Source: Desulfuromonadaceae bacterium UBA5613 (GTDB taxonomy: Bacteria > Desulfobacterota > Desulfuromonadia > Desulfuromonadales > UBA2197). From it: 6,487 nt of DNA. Below are positions 1 to 6,100 of this stretch, one piece after another. The stretch is from assembly GCA_002424625.1 (NCBI GenBank), contig DIKR01000049.1, positions 1 through 6,487 of the forward strand, read 5' to 3'. Numbering within the stretch: the stretch's first letter is position 1; each line of letters begins with the position of its first letter. Both the position numbers and the translations under genes were made by a program. A model generated the notes under the pieces. It searched no databases and was not told the DNA's origin. It saw only the letters and a program-made list of their open reading frames with translations.

Positions 1-672
1 ATCGAGACCGTCATCGCCCACGATAGTTACCTGATTAACCTCGCCGCCCCGCCGGGGGAGAATCGTGACAAGTCGCTGGCTGCTTTCGCTGATGAAATGC
101 AACGCTGCGCCACCCTTGGCGTCCCTTATCTGGTCATGCACCCCGGCGCCCATCTCGGCGCCGGCGTCGAGGTCGGTCTTGAACGGATCAGCGCCGCCTT
201 TACCGAGATTTTTCAATCGGCGCCGGAGGGGGTGACGGTTCTTCTCGAAAATACCGCCGGGCAGGGGACCTATCTCGGCAGTCGCTTTGAAGAGTTGGCG
301 GAGATTATCGAGCGGACACCGACCGGTCGTTTCGGCATCTGTTTCGATACCTGTCATGCTTTTGCCGCCGGCTACGATATTGCCGACGCCAAGGGTTACG
401 CTGCGGTGATGAACGATTTCGAACGGATTCTCGGCGGCGAACAGCTGCACCTCTTCCATCTCAACGACAGTCGTAAGGGGCTGGCCAGCCACGTCGACCG
501 GCATGAAGGGATTGGCAGCGGCGCCCTCGGCCTGGAGGCTTTCCGGGCAGTCATGACCGATCCCCGTTTTGCCGATATCCCGAAGATTCTTGAAACGCCG
601 AAGGGGGAGGACGAGATCAGCGGCGATGTCGCGAATCTTGCGATCCTCCGCCGCCTCGCCGTAGAGGAATAG
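1..672 (+). CDS. nfo: Endonuclease IV (AP endonuclease), 5'-truncated by window edge
   Basis: Endonuclease IV cleaves the DNA backbone 5' of abasic sites and clears blocked 3' ends in base excision repair; it is a trizinc TIM-barrel enzyme of the cytoplasm. The frame is open from base 1 and gives 223 residues. Compared with the 285-residue E. coli enzyme, about 60 N-terminal residues lie outside the window. All nine metal ligands of the family can be placed (window numbering): His7 in HDSYLINL, His47 in MHPGAH, Glu83 in ENTAGQG, Asp116 and His119 in FDTCHAFAAGYD, His153 in FHLND, Asp166 and His168 in VDRH, and Glu198 in ILETPKG. The enzyme should therefore be active. The first internal ATG (97) is not the start, because conserved sequence including a zinc ligand lies before it. 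The gene ends in TAG and dtd starts 3 bases later in the same frame, which suggests one transcript. Promoter and start are not visible. Confidence 0.97.
   Translation: METVIAHDSYLINLAAPPGENRDKSLAAFADEMQRCATLGVPYLVMHPGAHLGAGVEVGLERISAAFTEIFQSAPEGVTVLLENTAGQGTYLGSRFEELAEIIERTPTGRFGICFDTCHAFAAGYDIADAKGYAAVMNDFERILGGEQLHLFHLNDSRKGLASHVDRHEGIGSGALGLEAFRAVMTDPRFADIPKILETPKGEDEISGDVANLAILRRLAVEE
664..667 (+). promoter_or_regulatory. Ribosome binding site of dtd
   Basis: GAGG lies 8 bases before the dtd ATG (676), inside the last codons of nfo. The spacing is normal and supports translation of dtd from an nfo-dtd transcript. Confidence 0.6.
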
Positions 673-675
673 ACG

Positions 676-1125
676 ATGCGGGCAGTGGTGCAGCGGGTCA
701 GTTCGGCACGGGTGGTGGTGGCCGAAAGCGCGGTTGGCGAGATCCGTCAGGGACTGATGGTCCTCCTCGGGGTCGAGAAGGAAGATACGGAGGAGGATGC
801 CCGTTACCTGGCCGGGAAGCTTGCCGGACTGCGGATTTTTGAGGATGATTCGGGGAAGATGAATCTCTCGGTACAGGAAACAGGCGGGGAGATATTAGTC
901 GTCAGTCAATTTACTCTGCTCGGTGATTGTCGCCAGGGCCGCCGTCCCGGCTTCTCGGCGGCAGCGCCGCCGGAAGAGGCGGATCGCCTTTATCTCCTTT
1001 TTTGCGAGCTGTTGCGCCAGCACCGCATCTCTGTTGCAACCGGGGTCTTTCGTGCCGACATGGACGTCCATCTCGTCAACCATGGTCCGGTCACCTTTAT
1101 CCTCGACAGCCGCAAACGCTTTTAA
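676..1125 (+). CDS. dtd: D-aminoacyl-tRNA deacylase (DTD, D-Tyr-tRNA deacylase)
   Basis: DTD hydrolyses D-amino acids (and glycine mis-attached to tRNA-Ala) from tRNA, a cytoplasmic chirality-proofreading step in translation. The 149-residue product matches the usual length of about 145-150 and aligns end to end with the E. coli protein from memory. The start MRAVVQRVSSARV is typical. The active-site SQFT motif is at 77-80, and the Gly-cisPro motif is in NHGPVTF (135-141, Gly137-Pro138), which enters the partner subunit's active site in the dimer. The ATG has a GAGG Shine-Dalgarno core (664-667) at 8-base spacing, inside the end of nfo. The gene overlaps the convergent cheB by 4 bases: both stops are read from the palindrome TTAA. 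Nothing appears broken or unusual in the protein. Confidence 0.97.
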   Translation: MRAVVQRVSSARVVVAESAVGEIRQGLMVLLGVEKEDTEEDARYLAGKLAGLRIFEDDSGKMNLSVQETGGEILVVSQFTLLGDCRQGRRPGFSAAAPPEEADRLYLLFCELLRQHRISVATGVFRADMDVHLVNHGPVTFILDSRKRF

Positions 1126-2147
1126 CAAAGCTGCCGCGTGATCGCAGCGGCGATTTGGACGGCGGGCTGGACTTCCCGTACCCCTCCCAGTTCCACCGCG
1201 ATTTTGGGCATGCCGTAAACAGCGCAGGTCGCTTCATCCTGAGCGATCGTATAAGCCCCCGCCTTTTTGAGGGCCAATAACCCTTCCGCACCATCTCTTC
1301 CCATTCCGGTCAATAATGCCGCAACCACCGAGGTTGGATTCTCCCTGGCCAAAGAGGAAAAAAGATTGTCGATCGACGGCCGGCAGCCATTGACCTGCGG
1401 TGCATTGGTCAGGACGATGCGGCTGTTCCGTACCTCCATATGTTGATCGCACGGTGCCACCATCGCTACGCCGCGTTCGAGCGTGTCTCCCTCTTTGGCA
1501 ATGCGGACATGATAGTCACTTTCGGCATTCAGCCATTCGGCAAAACCGGCGGCAAAGCCGCTGGCGATATGCTGGACAATGACGATGCTGGCCTCCCGGT
1601 TCGCCGGGAGCTCCTTGAGAATCTTCATCACCACTTTCGGCCCGCCGGTTGAGGCGCCGATGGCGACAATGGAGCGGCAGGTGGATAAAACCGGGGGGAA
1701 GGGGGCGGTCACGGTTTTTCTTTGCGGCGAACGAAAGTGGTGGATGACCCGGACCCGGCTGAGAGTGTGAATCTGGGTGAGGAGGGTACTGGCAAAAGTG
1801 TTCCAGGCGGCGCCGGAAAGGCCCTCGGGTTTGCGCATGACATCGAGGGCGCCGAGGCGAATGGCGTTGAAGGCATTACTTTGCTCGCCCGCCGCACGGT
1901 CGGAGGAAAGGATGAGAATCGGCAGGGCTGAGACCTTCATGATCTCCTGTACCGCGGTCAGTCCGTCCATGACCGGCATCATTACGTCCATGATGAGGAG
2001 ATCCGGCCGGAGCTGCGTTACTTTTTCTACGGCCTGCCGCCCGTCATAAGCTTCACCGACCACGGTGATTTGCGGGTCCTTGGCAAGCAGATCTTTGAGG
2101 ATACTCAAAGTCAGGAAGGAATCGTCGGCAAGGAGAACGCGAATCAT
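1122..2147 (-). CDS. cheB: CheB-type receptor methylesterase/deamidase with receiver domain
   Basis: CheB removes methyl groups from MCP glutamates and deamidates glutamines, resetting receptor sensitivity; phosphorylation by CheA activates it. The 341-residue product has the standard layout. The receiver domain (about 1-120) carries acidic Asp8/Asp9, phospho-acceptor Asp54 in LIMDVMMPVMDG, Ser81, and Lys106 in RKP. A linker (about 121-157) follows, then the methylesterase domain (about 158-341). The catalytic triad is visible: Ser166 in GASTGG, His193 in VQH, and Asp285 in LTGMGRDGAEG. It is the last gene of the minus-strand operon, 9 bases after the CheA hybrid and in the same frame. The nearest Shine-Dalgarno-like sequence, AGGA at 2160-2163, lies 12 bases from the ATG, which is rather long. 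The start is still clear because MIRVLLADDS is the canonical receiver beginning. The order CheA/REC then CheB matches frzE-frzG and wspE-wspF. I cannot tell which pathway it serves. Confidence 0.96.
   Translation of the reverse strand: MIRVLLADDSFLTLSILKDLLAKDPQITVVGEAYDGRQAVEKVTQLRPDLLIMDVMMPVMDGLTAVQEIMKVSALPILILSSDRAAGEQSNAFNAIRLGALDVMRKPEGLSGAAWNTFASTLLTQIHTLSRVRVIHHFRSPQRKTVTAPFPPVLSTCRSIVAIGASTGGPKVVMKILKELPANREASIVIVQHIASGFAAGFAEWLNAESDYHVRIAKEGDTLERGVAMVAPCDQHMEVRNSRIVLTNAPQVNGCRPSIDNLFSSLARENPTSVVAALLTGMGRDGAEGLLALKKAGAYTIAQDEATCAVYGMPKIAVELGGVREVQPAVQIAAAITRQLC
1124..1148 (-). terminator. Weak candidate terminator of the che operon
   Basis: On the minus strand, GCTGC and GCAGC (the two ends of 1130-1148) can pair as a 5-bp stem around a 9-base loop, followed by TTTGTT (1129-1124) at the cheB stop. 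The structure lies within the final cheB codons. The stem is short and the T-run is interrupted, so this is only a candidate. No better intrinsic terminator is visible between the convergent genes, and there is no non-coding space for one. Confidence 0.22.
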
Positions 2148-2156
2148 AATAAAGGA

Positions 2157-4271
2157 TTATCCTATCAAGGTTTCAACGGTTTCAAGCAGGGCGCCCTGAT
2201 CGAAATTTCCTTTGACAATATAGGCCTGGGCACCGGCTTTCAATCCAAGGCGTTTGTCTTCGTCCGTCGCCAGGGACGAGACGATAATCACCGGTGTCCC
2301 CTTGGTCCGTTCGTTGCGCCGCACCGCTGCGGTTAATTCAAAGCCGGTCATCCCCGGCATCTCGACATCCGAAACGATAAGATCGTAGTCCCCTTCAGCG
2401 AGGCGTTGCAGAGCGTCCGGCCCGGAGCAGGCGACTGTGACGCGATAACCGTGCGCTTCAAGGATGTTTTTTTCCATGGTGCGCGTGGTGATCGAGTCAT
2501 CGACGACCAGGATCCGTCCTTTCGCTGCCCGGCGGCGCCCTTCTTCATGCGTCTGGCGCAAGGTTGTGCTCCCCTGGCTGCGGACGGAGTTGAAAAGGTC
2601 CGGAGCGGCGAGGATCAGGACCGGAGAGCCATCTCCCATGATCGTCACCCCGGAGAAGAATTCCACCCGCTTGAGTTGTTTTCCCATGCCCTTGACGATC
2701 ATCTCCTTGACGCCGTAGGAATGACTGACCAGGCAGGCGAGCTGCCGTTCGCGGCTGGAAATGACCAGAACGGTCTGCTTCTCCCCGCTGTCGGGTTTGT
2801 CGTCAGCAAGGCCAAGGACCGCAGCCAGAGAAATGATCGGGATACTGCGGCCATGCACCCGCACCATCTCGCGCCCCCCTTCGCTGATGACGTCGGCGGC
2901 ATCGATGCGCAGGATCTCGCTGACATAATGGAGGGGGATGGCCAGAGTGGTGCCGGCGCAGTCAAAGAGAAGGCCGCTGATCATCGCCATGGTCAAGGGT
3001 AATTGCAGGCGCATCTCGGTGCCGCGTCCGTGTACTGAACTGATGACGATATCTCCCTTGACCTTGTCGAGGCTGTTCTTGACGACATCCATCCCCACGC
3101 CGCGTCCGGAGATGTCGGTGATATAGTCGCGCGTCGTAAAACCGGGCCGCAGGATCAGGTAAGCGGCTTCTTCGTCACTGGTCTGGGCCGCCTGGGCGGC
3201 GCTGAGGAGGCCGCGTTCGACTGCTTTGCTGCGCACCTGGACAGAGTCGATGCCGCGGCCGTCATCACTGAGGGTCAGGCTGACGTAACCGGATTCATAG
3301 CGGGCGACAAGATCGACTTTTCCGGTCGGGTTCTTGCCAGCCCGGAGGCGTTCATCAGCCGTTTCAAGGCCGTGATCGACGGCGTTACGCAGCATGTGCA
3401 GCAGGACCGGTTTGAGGATTTCCAGCATCATCCGGTCGAGTTCGACCTGGGCGCCAGTGATCGACAGATTTAATTCTTTGCCCTGTTCGCGGGCCAGGCC
3501 CCGCGCCATGTGGCCGAGATCGTCGGTAATTGTTGAAAGGGGCAGCATGCGCAACTCCATGGCACTGTGGTGCAGCTCTTGCGTCAAATAAGAGAGATTG
3601 CCGAGATCGCCATCGAGGGCGGTTGTCAGGGTGGCCAGGCGCTCCTGGATATCCCGTAAAGAGCGGACGTTTTCTGCGCGCTTCAGTTGCCGCACAAACT
3701 GCTCGAGTTCGCGGGTGAGGCCGCGCAGTTCTCTGCCCCGCTCTTCAAAGGCATGGCGGGTGATGGCGACTTCGCCGAGATGGTTGATGATCTGGTCGAG
3801 TTGCTCAACGTCGGCACGCACCGTGAGCATTGCCAGAGGAAGGGCTTCGACCGGGGGGGAGGCACTGACCAGCGGCGTGATGTCGACGCTGGTCAGTGCC
3901 TCGCCGGAGCGCAGGGCGGCGACCAGGGCATCAAGGGAAAGGTCAACGTTTTCTCCGGAGAGCGCATATTTGGTCAGGGTGTCCAGGGCTTCCGTGGCAT
4001 AAGCCAAAAGATCGATGAGCGTTGGCGTCAAGGGCCGCTTCCCCTGCTCGATTTCGCCGAAGAGATCTTCCATAACATGGGAGATACGTCCAATATCGTC
4101 GAGTTCGAGCATCATCGCCGAGCCCTTGATGGTATGGGCACTGCGTAAGAGATCATGAATGCGCGCGGCGGAAAATCCTTCATCCTTGAGGATCAGCAGG
4201 CCGTTGCGCAGCGCTGCCAGGTGTTCTTTGGCCTCTTTGACAAAGAGATCGATGTATTTCCGCGTCTTCAC
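2157..4271 (-). CDS. cheA: Hybrid chemotaxis histidine kinase CheA with C-terminal receiver
   Basis: This is the central kinase of the array: it autophosphorylates in response to MCP/CheW state and passes phosphate to receiver domains. Domains of the 704 residues: P1/HPt about 1-105 with phospho-His46 in AHTIKGSA; a linker with no recognisable P2 (CheY/CheB docking) domain; an enlarged helical P3 about 148-250; P4 ATPase about 251-425 with N box HMLRNAVDHG (Asn296), G1 DDGRG (337-340) and G2 GRGVGMD (389-395); a CheW-like P5 about 428-562; and a receiver about 585-704 with Asp591/592, phospho-acceptor Asp635 in SDVEMPG, Ser665/666 and Lys687. The start is GTG, immediately after the TAG of the MCP gene and preceded by AAGAGG. 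The next in-frame ATGs (residues 53-54) lie beyond His46 and would remove the phosphorylation site. The layout matches FrzE and WspE types. Whether the receiver is an output, a phosphate sink or an autoregulator cannot be read from sequence. Confidence 0.95.
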   Translation of the reverse strand: MKTRKYIDLFVKEAKEHLAALRNGLLILKDEGFSAARIHDLLRSAHTIKGSAMMLELDDIGRISHVMEDLFGEIEQGKRPLTPTLIDLLAYATEALDTLTKYALSGENVDLSLDALVAALRSGEALTSVDITPLVSASPPVEALPLAMLTVRADVEQLDQIINHLGEVAITRHAFEERGRELRGLTRELEQFVRQLKRAENVRSLRDIQERLATLTTALDGDLGNLSYLTQELHHSAMELRMLPLSTITDDLGHMARGLAREQGKELNLSITGAQVELDRMMLEILKPVLLHMLRNAVDHGLETADERLRAGKNPTGKVDLVARYESGYVSLTLSDDGRGIDSVQVRSKAVERGLLSAAQAAQTSDEEAAYLILRPGFTTRDYITDISGRGVGMDVVKNSLDKVKGDIVISSVHGRGTEMRLQLPLTMAMISGLLFDCAGTTLAIPLHYVSEILRIDAADVISEGGREMVRVHGRSIPIISLAAVLGLADDKPDSGEKQTVLVISSRERQLACLVSHSYGVKEMIVKGMGKQLKRVEFFSGVTIMGDGSPVLILAAPDLFNSVRSQGSTTLRQTHEEGRRRAAKGRILVVDDSITTRTMEKNILEAHGYRVTVACSGPDALQRLAEGDYDLIVSDVEMPGMTGFELTAAVRRNERTKGTPVIIVSSLATDEDKRLGLKAGAQAYIVKGNFDQGALLETVETLIG

Positions 4272-6044
4272 CTAAACCTCTTCAGCGACCAGAGATTGAA
4301 GACGCTCGGCCAATGCCGTTAATTCGGCAATCGCCTGGGTCGTCTCCTTACTGCTGACCGCCACCTGGGCGGCGACATCCCGCACTTCGGCAATCGTCTC
4401 CGCCATCTGCTCGCTGGCTGTCGTCTGTTGTTGCGTGGAGAACTTGATCTCGCGCGCCGCTGCGGTCGTTTCATGGACCATGCGACTGATCTCTTGCAGC
4501 GCAGCGGCGACGCGCGCCACCAGTTCGCTGGCGCGGTCGACTCCCTTGCTCCCCTCTTCAGTGAGCATAATCGTGCCATTGGTCGCTTTCTGGATGGCAT
4601 TGACGAGATTTTTGATCTGACCGGTGGCATCGGCGGTGCGCTCCGCCAGCCTTTTAACTTCATTGGCGACGATCGAGAAACGTTTTCCTGCTTCGCCGGC
4701 ACCGGCCGCCTCGATCGCGGCATTGAGGGCCAGGAGATTGGTCTGGTCGGAGATTTCATCGATGATATCAACGATGCCGCCGATCTTCTGCGAATCTTCA
4801 CCGAGTTGCAGCATTGCCTGCGCCACCGATTCGATCCTGGTCTTGAGTTCGCCCATGCCGGTCATGGCGTTGTCAGCTTCGTTCCGGCCGACCTGCCCGG
4901 CGGCATTCGCTTGTTGGGCATGGGATTCGACGAAGATGGCGTTCTCGGCGACCTGGCGGGCGGTGACGGCAATCTCTTCCGAAGTTGTCGTCGCCTGCTG
5001 CACCGCCGAAGCCTGGCCATTGGCGCCGGCTGCTTGCTGCGCGGAGATCGCCATGATTTCGCTGGCACTGGAAGAGAGCTGCTGAATCGCCTCCTTGACA
5101 CTTTCGATGAGCCGTTCGCTCTTTTCGACTTCGCTGCGCAGGTTGCGGACAATGACCTGAGTCATCTTGTTGAAGGCACTCGCCAGCTTGCCGATTTCGT
5201 CGTCGCTCTTGATATCGATGGTTTCATTGAGATGGCCGGCGGCAATGCGGTCGGCGACGACGGTCAATTCCTTGAGCGGACGCACCAGGCGGGTGACGAC
5301 AAAAGCAATGGTCACGGTCGAAAAGAGCAGAATCATCCCCATACCCAGGAGGATATCGTTACGCAAGGAGGTGACGGCGGCATCGATCCGTGTCATTGAA
5401 TAGCCGATGCGGAAGCCGCCCCAGTGTTTGCCGTTAACATAGACCGGGGCGCTGATGTCCCACATCGTCTCACCGGTATCGCGCTTGTAAATTTGACGGA
5501 GGATCTTGTTGTTGTCGGCGCCGGTGTATTTGCCTGCGGCCAGTCCAACCGGATCATCAAAGATCCGCTTGGTGCGATTGCCGACCTGGTCTTTGGTGTT
5601 GTCGCTAGTCAACGGCAGGGAAAATTTGCTGTTGTGGACCGGCAGGTAGCCGTTTTTGTCGACGAGAACGGCAAAGACTACGGCATTATCTTCTTCGACT
5701 AACGTATCCTGCGTCCGCAGGATCGCCTGATCGAGATAGCTGTCGTATTCAGTGTGGTATTTTGGAATGGCGGCGCCGGCCAGGGGGCCGGCAACGATCT
5801 TGCGGTAGTTGGTGTCAAAGACCTGGGCTTCGGTCAGTCGGCCGCTGTTGATCGCCTGCTCTAACACCTGGCGCATGGTTGTGGCGCCGAAGATTGCCAT
5901 TGTCCGGCCACGCAGGAGCATGTCGGCTTCAAGGACTGCCGTTCGCTGACGGATCAGCACGGCAGAAAAAATACCGCAGACAACGACAAGAACAACGGTT
6001 AAAGAGGCAACAATTTTCAGTGAAATACTGCTTTTTAAATTCAT
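4272..6044 (-). CDS. Methyl-accepting chemotaxis protein, two-TM, periplasmic sensor domain
   Basis: This transmembrane receptor controls CheA. In the 590-residue product, TM1 is at about 10-31, the periplasmic sensor at 32-230, TM2 at 231-253, HAMP at about 254-299 (Pro256; DDEIG with Glu283), followed by the long signalling coiled coil with its hairpin tip around 427-470 (IIDEISDQTNLLALNAA onward). Methylation-type motifs are visible: ASAVQQATTT (Gln349/Gln350) on the descending arm and TTASEQMAET (Glu545/Gln546) on the ascending arm. No C-terminal NWETF-like tether for CheR/CheB is present. The sensor has blocks YLPVHNSKFS (133-142), NRTKRIF, RDTGETMWDIS and HWGGFRIGY, which I recognise from many proteobacterial MCPs. 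It is probably Cache/PAS-like, ligand unknown. The tip has Gly448 where most MCPs have Arg (EAAGAGE). The chosen ATG has AAGGA at 7 bases and gives a normal signal-anchor start; an upstream GTG at 6065 has no ribosome site. Confidence 0.95.
   Translation of the reverse strand: MNLKSSISLKIVASLTVVLVVVCGIFSAVLIRQRTAVLEADMLLRGRTMAIFGATTMRQVLEQAINSGRLTEAQVFDTNYRKIVAGPLAGAAIPKYHTEYDSYLDQAILRTQDTLVEEDNAVVFAVLVDKNGYLPVHNSKFSLPLTSDNTKDQVGNRTKRIFDDPVGLAAGKYTGADNNKILRQIYKRDTGETMWDISAPVYVNGKHWGGFRIGYSMTRIDAAVTSLRNDILLGMGMILLFSTVTIAFVVTRLVRPLKELTVVADRIAAGHLNETIDIKSDDEIGKLASAFNKMTQVIVRNLRSEVEKSERLIESVKEAIQQLSSSASEIMAISAQQAAGANGQASAVQQATTTSEEIAVTARQVAENAIFVESHAQQANAAGQVGRNEADNAMTGMGELKTRIESVAQAMLQLGEDSQKIGGIVDIIDEISDQTNLLALNAAIEAAGAGEAGKRFSIVANEVKRLAERTADATGQIKNLVNAIQKATNGTIMLTEEGSKGVDRASELVARVAAALQEISRMVHETTAAAREIKFSTQQQTTASEQMAETIAEVRDVAAQVAVSSKETTQAIAELTALAERLQSLVAEEV
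4277..4282 (-). promoter_or_regulatory. Ribosome binding site deciding the GTG start of cheA
   Basis: On the minus strand AAGAGG is followed by 5 bases and then GTG at 4271. The site lies within the last codons of the MCP gene, so ribosomes ending on the MCP would sit directly on it. This is consistent with translational coupling. It supports the GTG, because no in-frame ATG occurs before the phospho-histidine codon. Confidence 0.65.
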
Positions 6045-6100
6045 CCTGCGGTCCTTTTTGGGCACGTCTGATAGCTGATAAGTGAGACCGCTTTTCCGGA
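6045..6100. other. Short cheW-MCP spacer with a possible hairpin
   Basis: These 56 bases are the longest non-coding stretch in the window. They contain a 6-base inverted repeat, GCGGTC at 6048-6053 and GACCGC at 6086-6091, with a 32-base loop. One arm overlaps the end of the MCP ribosome binding site. A direct repeat CTGATA occurs at 6068-6073 and 6075-6080. I see no convincing promoter on either strand and no T-tract terminator. A structure that modulates MCP translation is possible, but a 6-bp stem with so large a loop could be chance. Confidence 0.3.
6052..6056 (-). promoter_or_regulatory. Ribosome binding site deciding the ATG start of the MCP
   Basis: On the minus strand AAGGA (preceded by further A residues) lies 7 bases before the ATG at 6044. 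The alternative GTG at 6065 has no purine-rich sequence at a suitable distance. This sets the MCP start at residue MNLKSS, directly before the first membrane helix. Confidence 0.7.

Noticed and set aside
927..1280. A plus-strand frame running across the dtd/cheB junction
   Set aside because: It lies out of frame within dtd and antisense to cheB, both of which are conserved end to end. Its low-complexity Arg/Pro/Ser content is typical of a shadow frame.
2157..2520. The receiver at the end of CheA as a separate cheY gene
   Set aside because: It is in frame with CheA P5 with no stop, and no start with a ribosome site is seen between them, so it is a fused domain.
2406..3002. A 198-codon plus-strand frame opposite cheA
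   Set aside because: It is antisense to the conserved CheW-like and receiver parts of CheA and has no recognisable domain.
4428..5399. A 323-codon open frame on the plus strand opposite the MCP gene
   Set aside because: It is antisense to a clearly conserved MCP signalling domain in GC-rich DNA. Its product is not recognisable and mirrors the MCP codon pattern, so it is a shadow frame.
5355..5951. Haem-binding sensor domain in the MCP
   Set aside because: No CXXCH motif or any cysteine lies in the periplasmic region, so covalent haem attachment is excluded. Non-covalent binding cannot be judged.
6045..6065. GTG at 6065 as the MCP start, adding seven residues
   Set aside because: It has no ribosome binding site, whereas ATG at 6044 has AAGGA at 7 bases and begins directly before the first membrane helix.
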